Source: DATKEU01 sp035544495
GTDB lineage: Bacteria > Myxococcota_A > Polyangia > Fen-1088
Assembly (NCBI GenBank): GCA_035544495.1
Contig: DATKEU010000562.1
Span: 1-23,279 of the forward strand
Direction: 5' to 3'
Length of the DNA stretch: 23,279 bases
The notes beneath the pieces were generated by a model, which was given only the letters and a program-made list of their open reading frames with translations, was not told the DNA's origin and ran no database searches. Made by a program: the position numbers and the translations under genes. This document shows positions 23,238 to 23,279 of the stretch, piece by piece (positions within the stretch are counted from its first letter, which is position 1; each line of letters starts with the position of its first letter).

Positions 23238-23279
23238 GCGAGGCTCTCCGTTTTCAGTTCAATCCTGGCCACGATCGAA

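Overview
The window looks like a chromosomal segment of a high-GC Gram-negative predator/soil-type bacterium of the Myxococcota, probably Polyangia. The signs are: many exported lipoproteins with long Gly/Ser/Ala spacers, a C-terminal tail of the MYXO-CTERM type, a DUF1592/DUF1552 pair, a Cys-knot lipoprotein of a kind frequent in that phylum, and an ECF sigma/anti-sigma/caspase operon. The assignment is inference from protein style; there is no rRNA or other marker here, and no tRNA, CRISPR or insertion sequence was seen.

Layout. 3-134: the last 43 residues of a copper/heavy-metal P-type ATPase. 193-1517: a compact + strand operon ArsR-type regulator / SRPBCC (AHSA1-like) protein / DoxX-like membrane protein, followed in frame by the decayed 3' end of a VOC (glyoxalase-fold) gene. 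1717-2502: a YbhB/PEBP-type lipoprotein. 2555-6140 (- strand): ECF sigma factor, membrane anti-sigma factor with a DUF4384-like periplasmic part, and an exported caspase-fold protein with a C-terminal 'GVQLG..NVA' repeat and a predicted barrel-like tail, tightly coupled. 6319-7398 (-): exported protein with a MYXO-CTERM-like tail. 7583-8335 (-) and 8378-9523 (+): head-to-head exported barrel-like protein and YncE-like beta-propeller. 9492-14715 (-): DUF1592 and DUF1552 proteins, a zinc-finger/SAM methyltransferase and a discoidin lipoprotein. 14944-15699 (+): Cys-rich lipoprotein. 15716-17119 (-): FG-GAP/VCBS lipoprotein. 17410-23237 (-): an S41-type lipoprotein and two M16-type proteins, joined by overlapping stop/start codons.

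The most notable system is the last one. The S41 protein has Ala and Ser where the catalytic Ser/Lys dyad should be, at exactly the right spacing, and neither M16 protein has the HxxEH zinc motif. The whole operon therefore appears to encode exported, co-translated pseudo-proteases (PDZ scaffold plus an M16-like pair). The middle gene also carries a single frameshift in this sequence. The second notable system is the ECF sigma / DUF4384-like anti-sigma / surface caspase operon, where the regulator's periplasmic domain resembles one often tied to caspase proteins.
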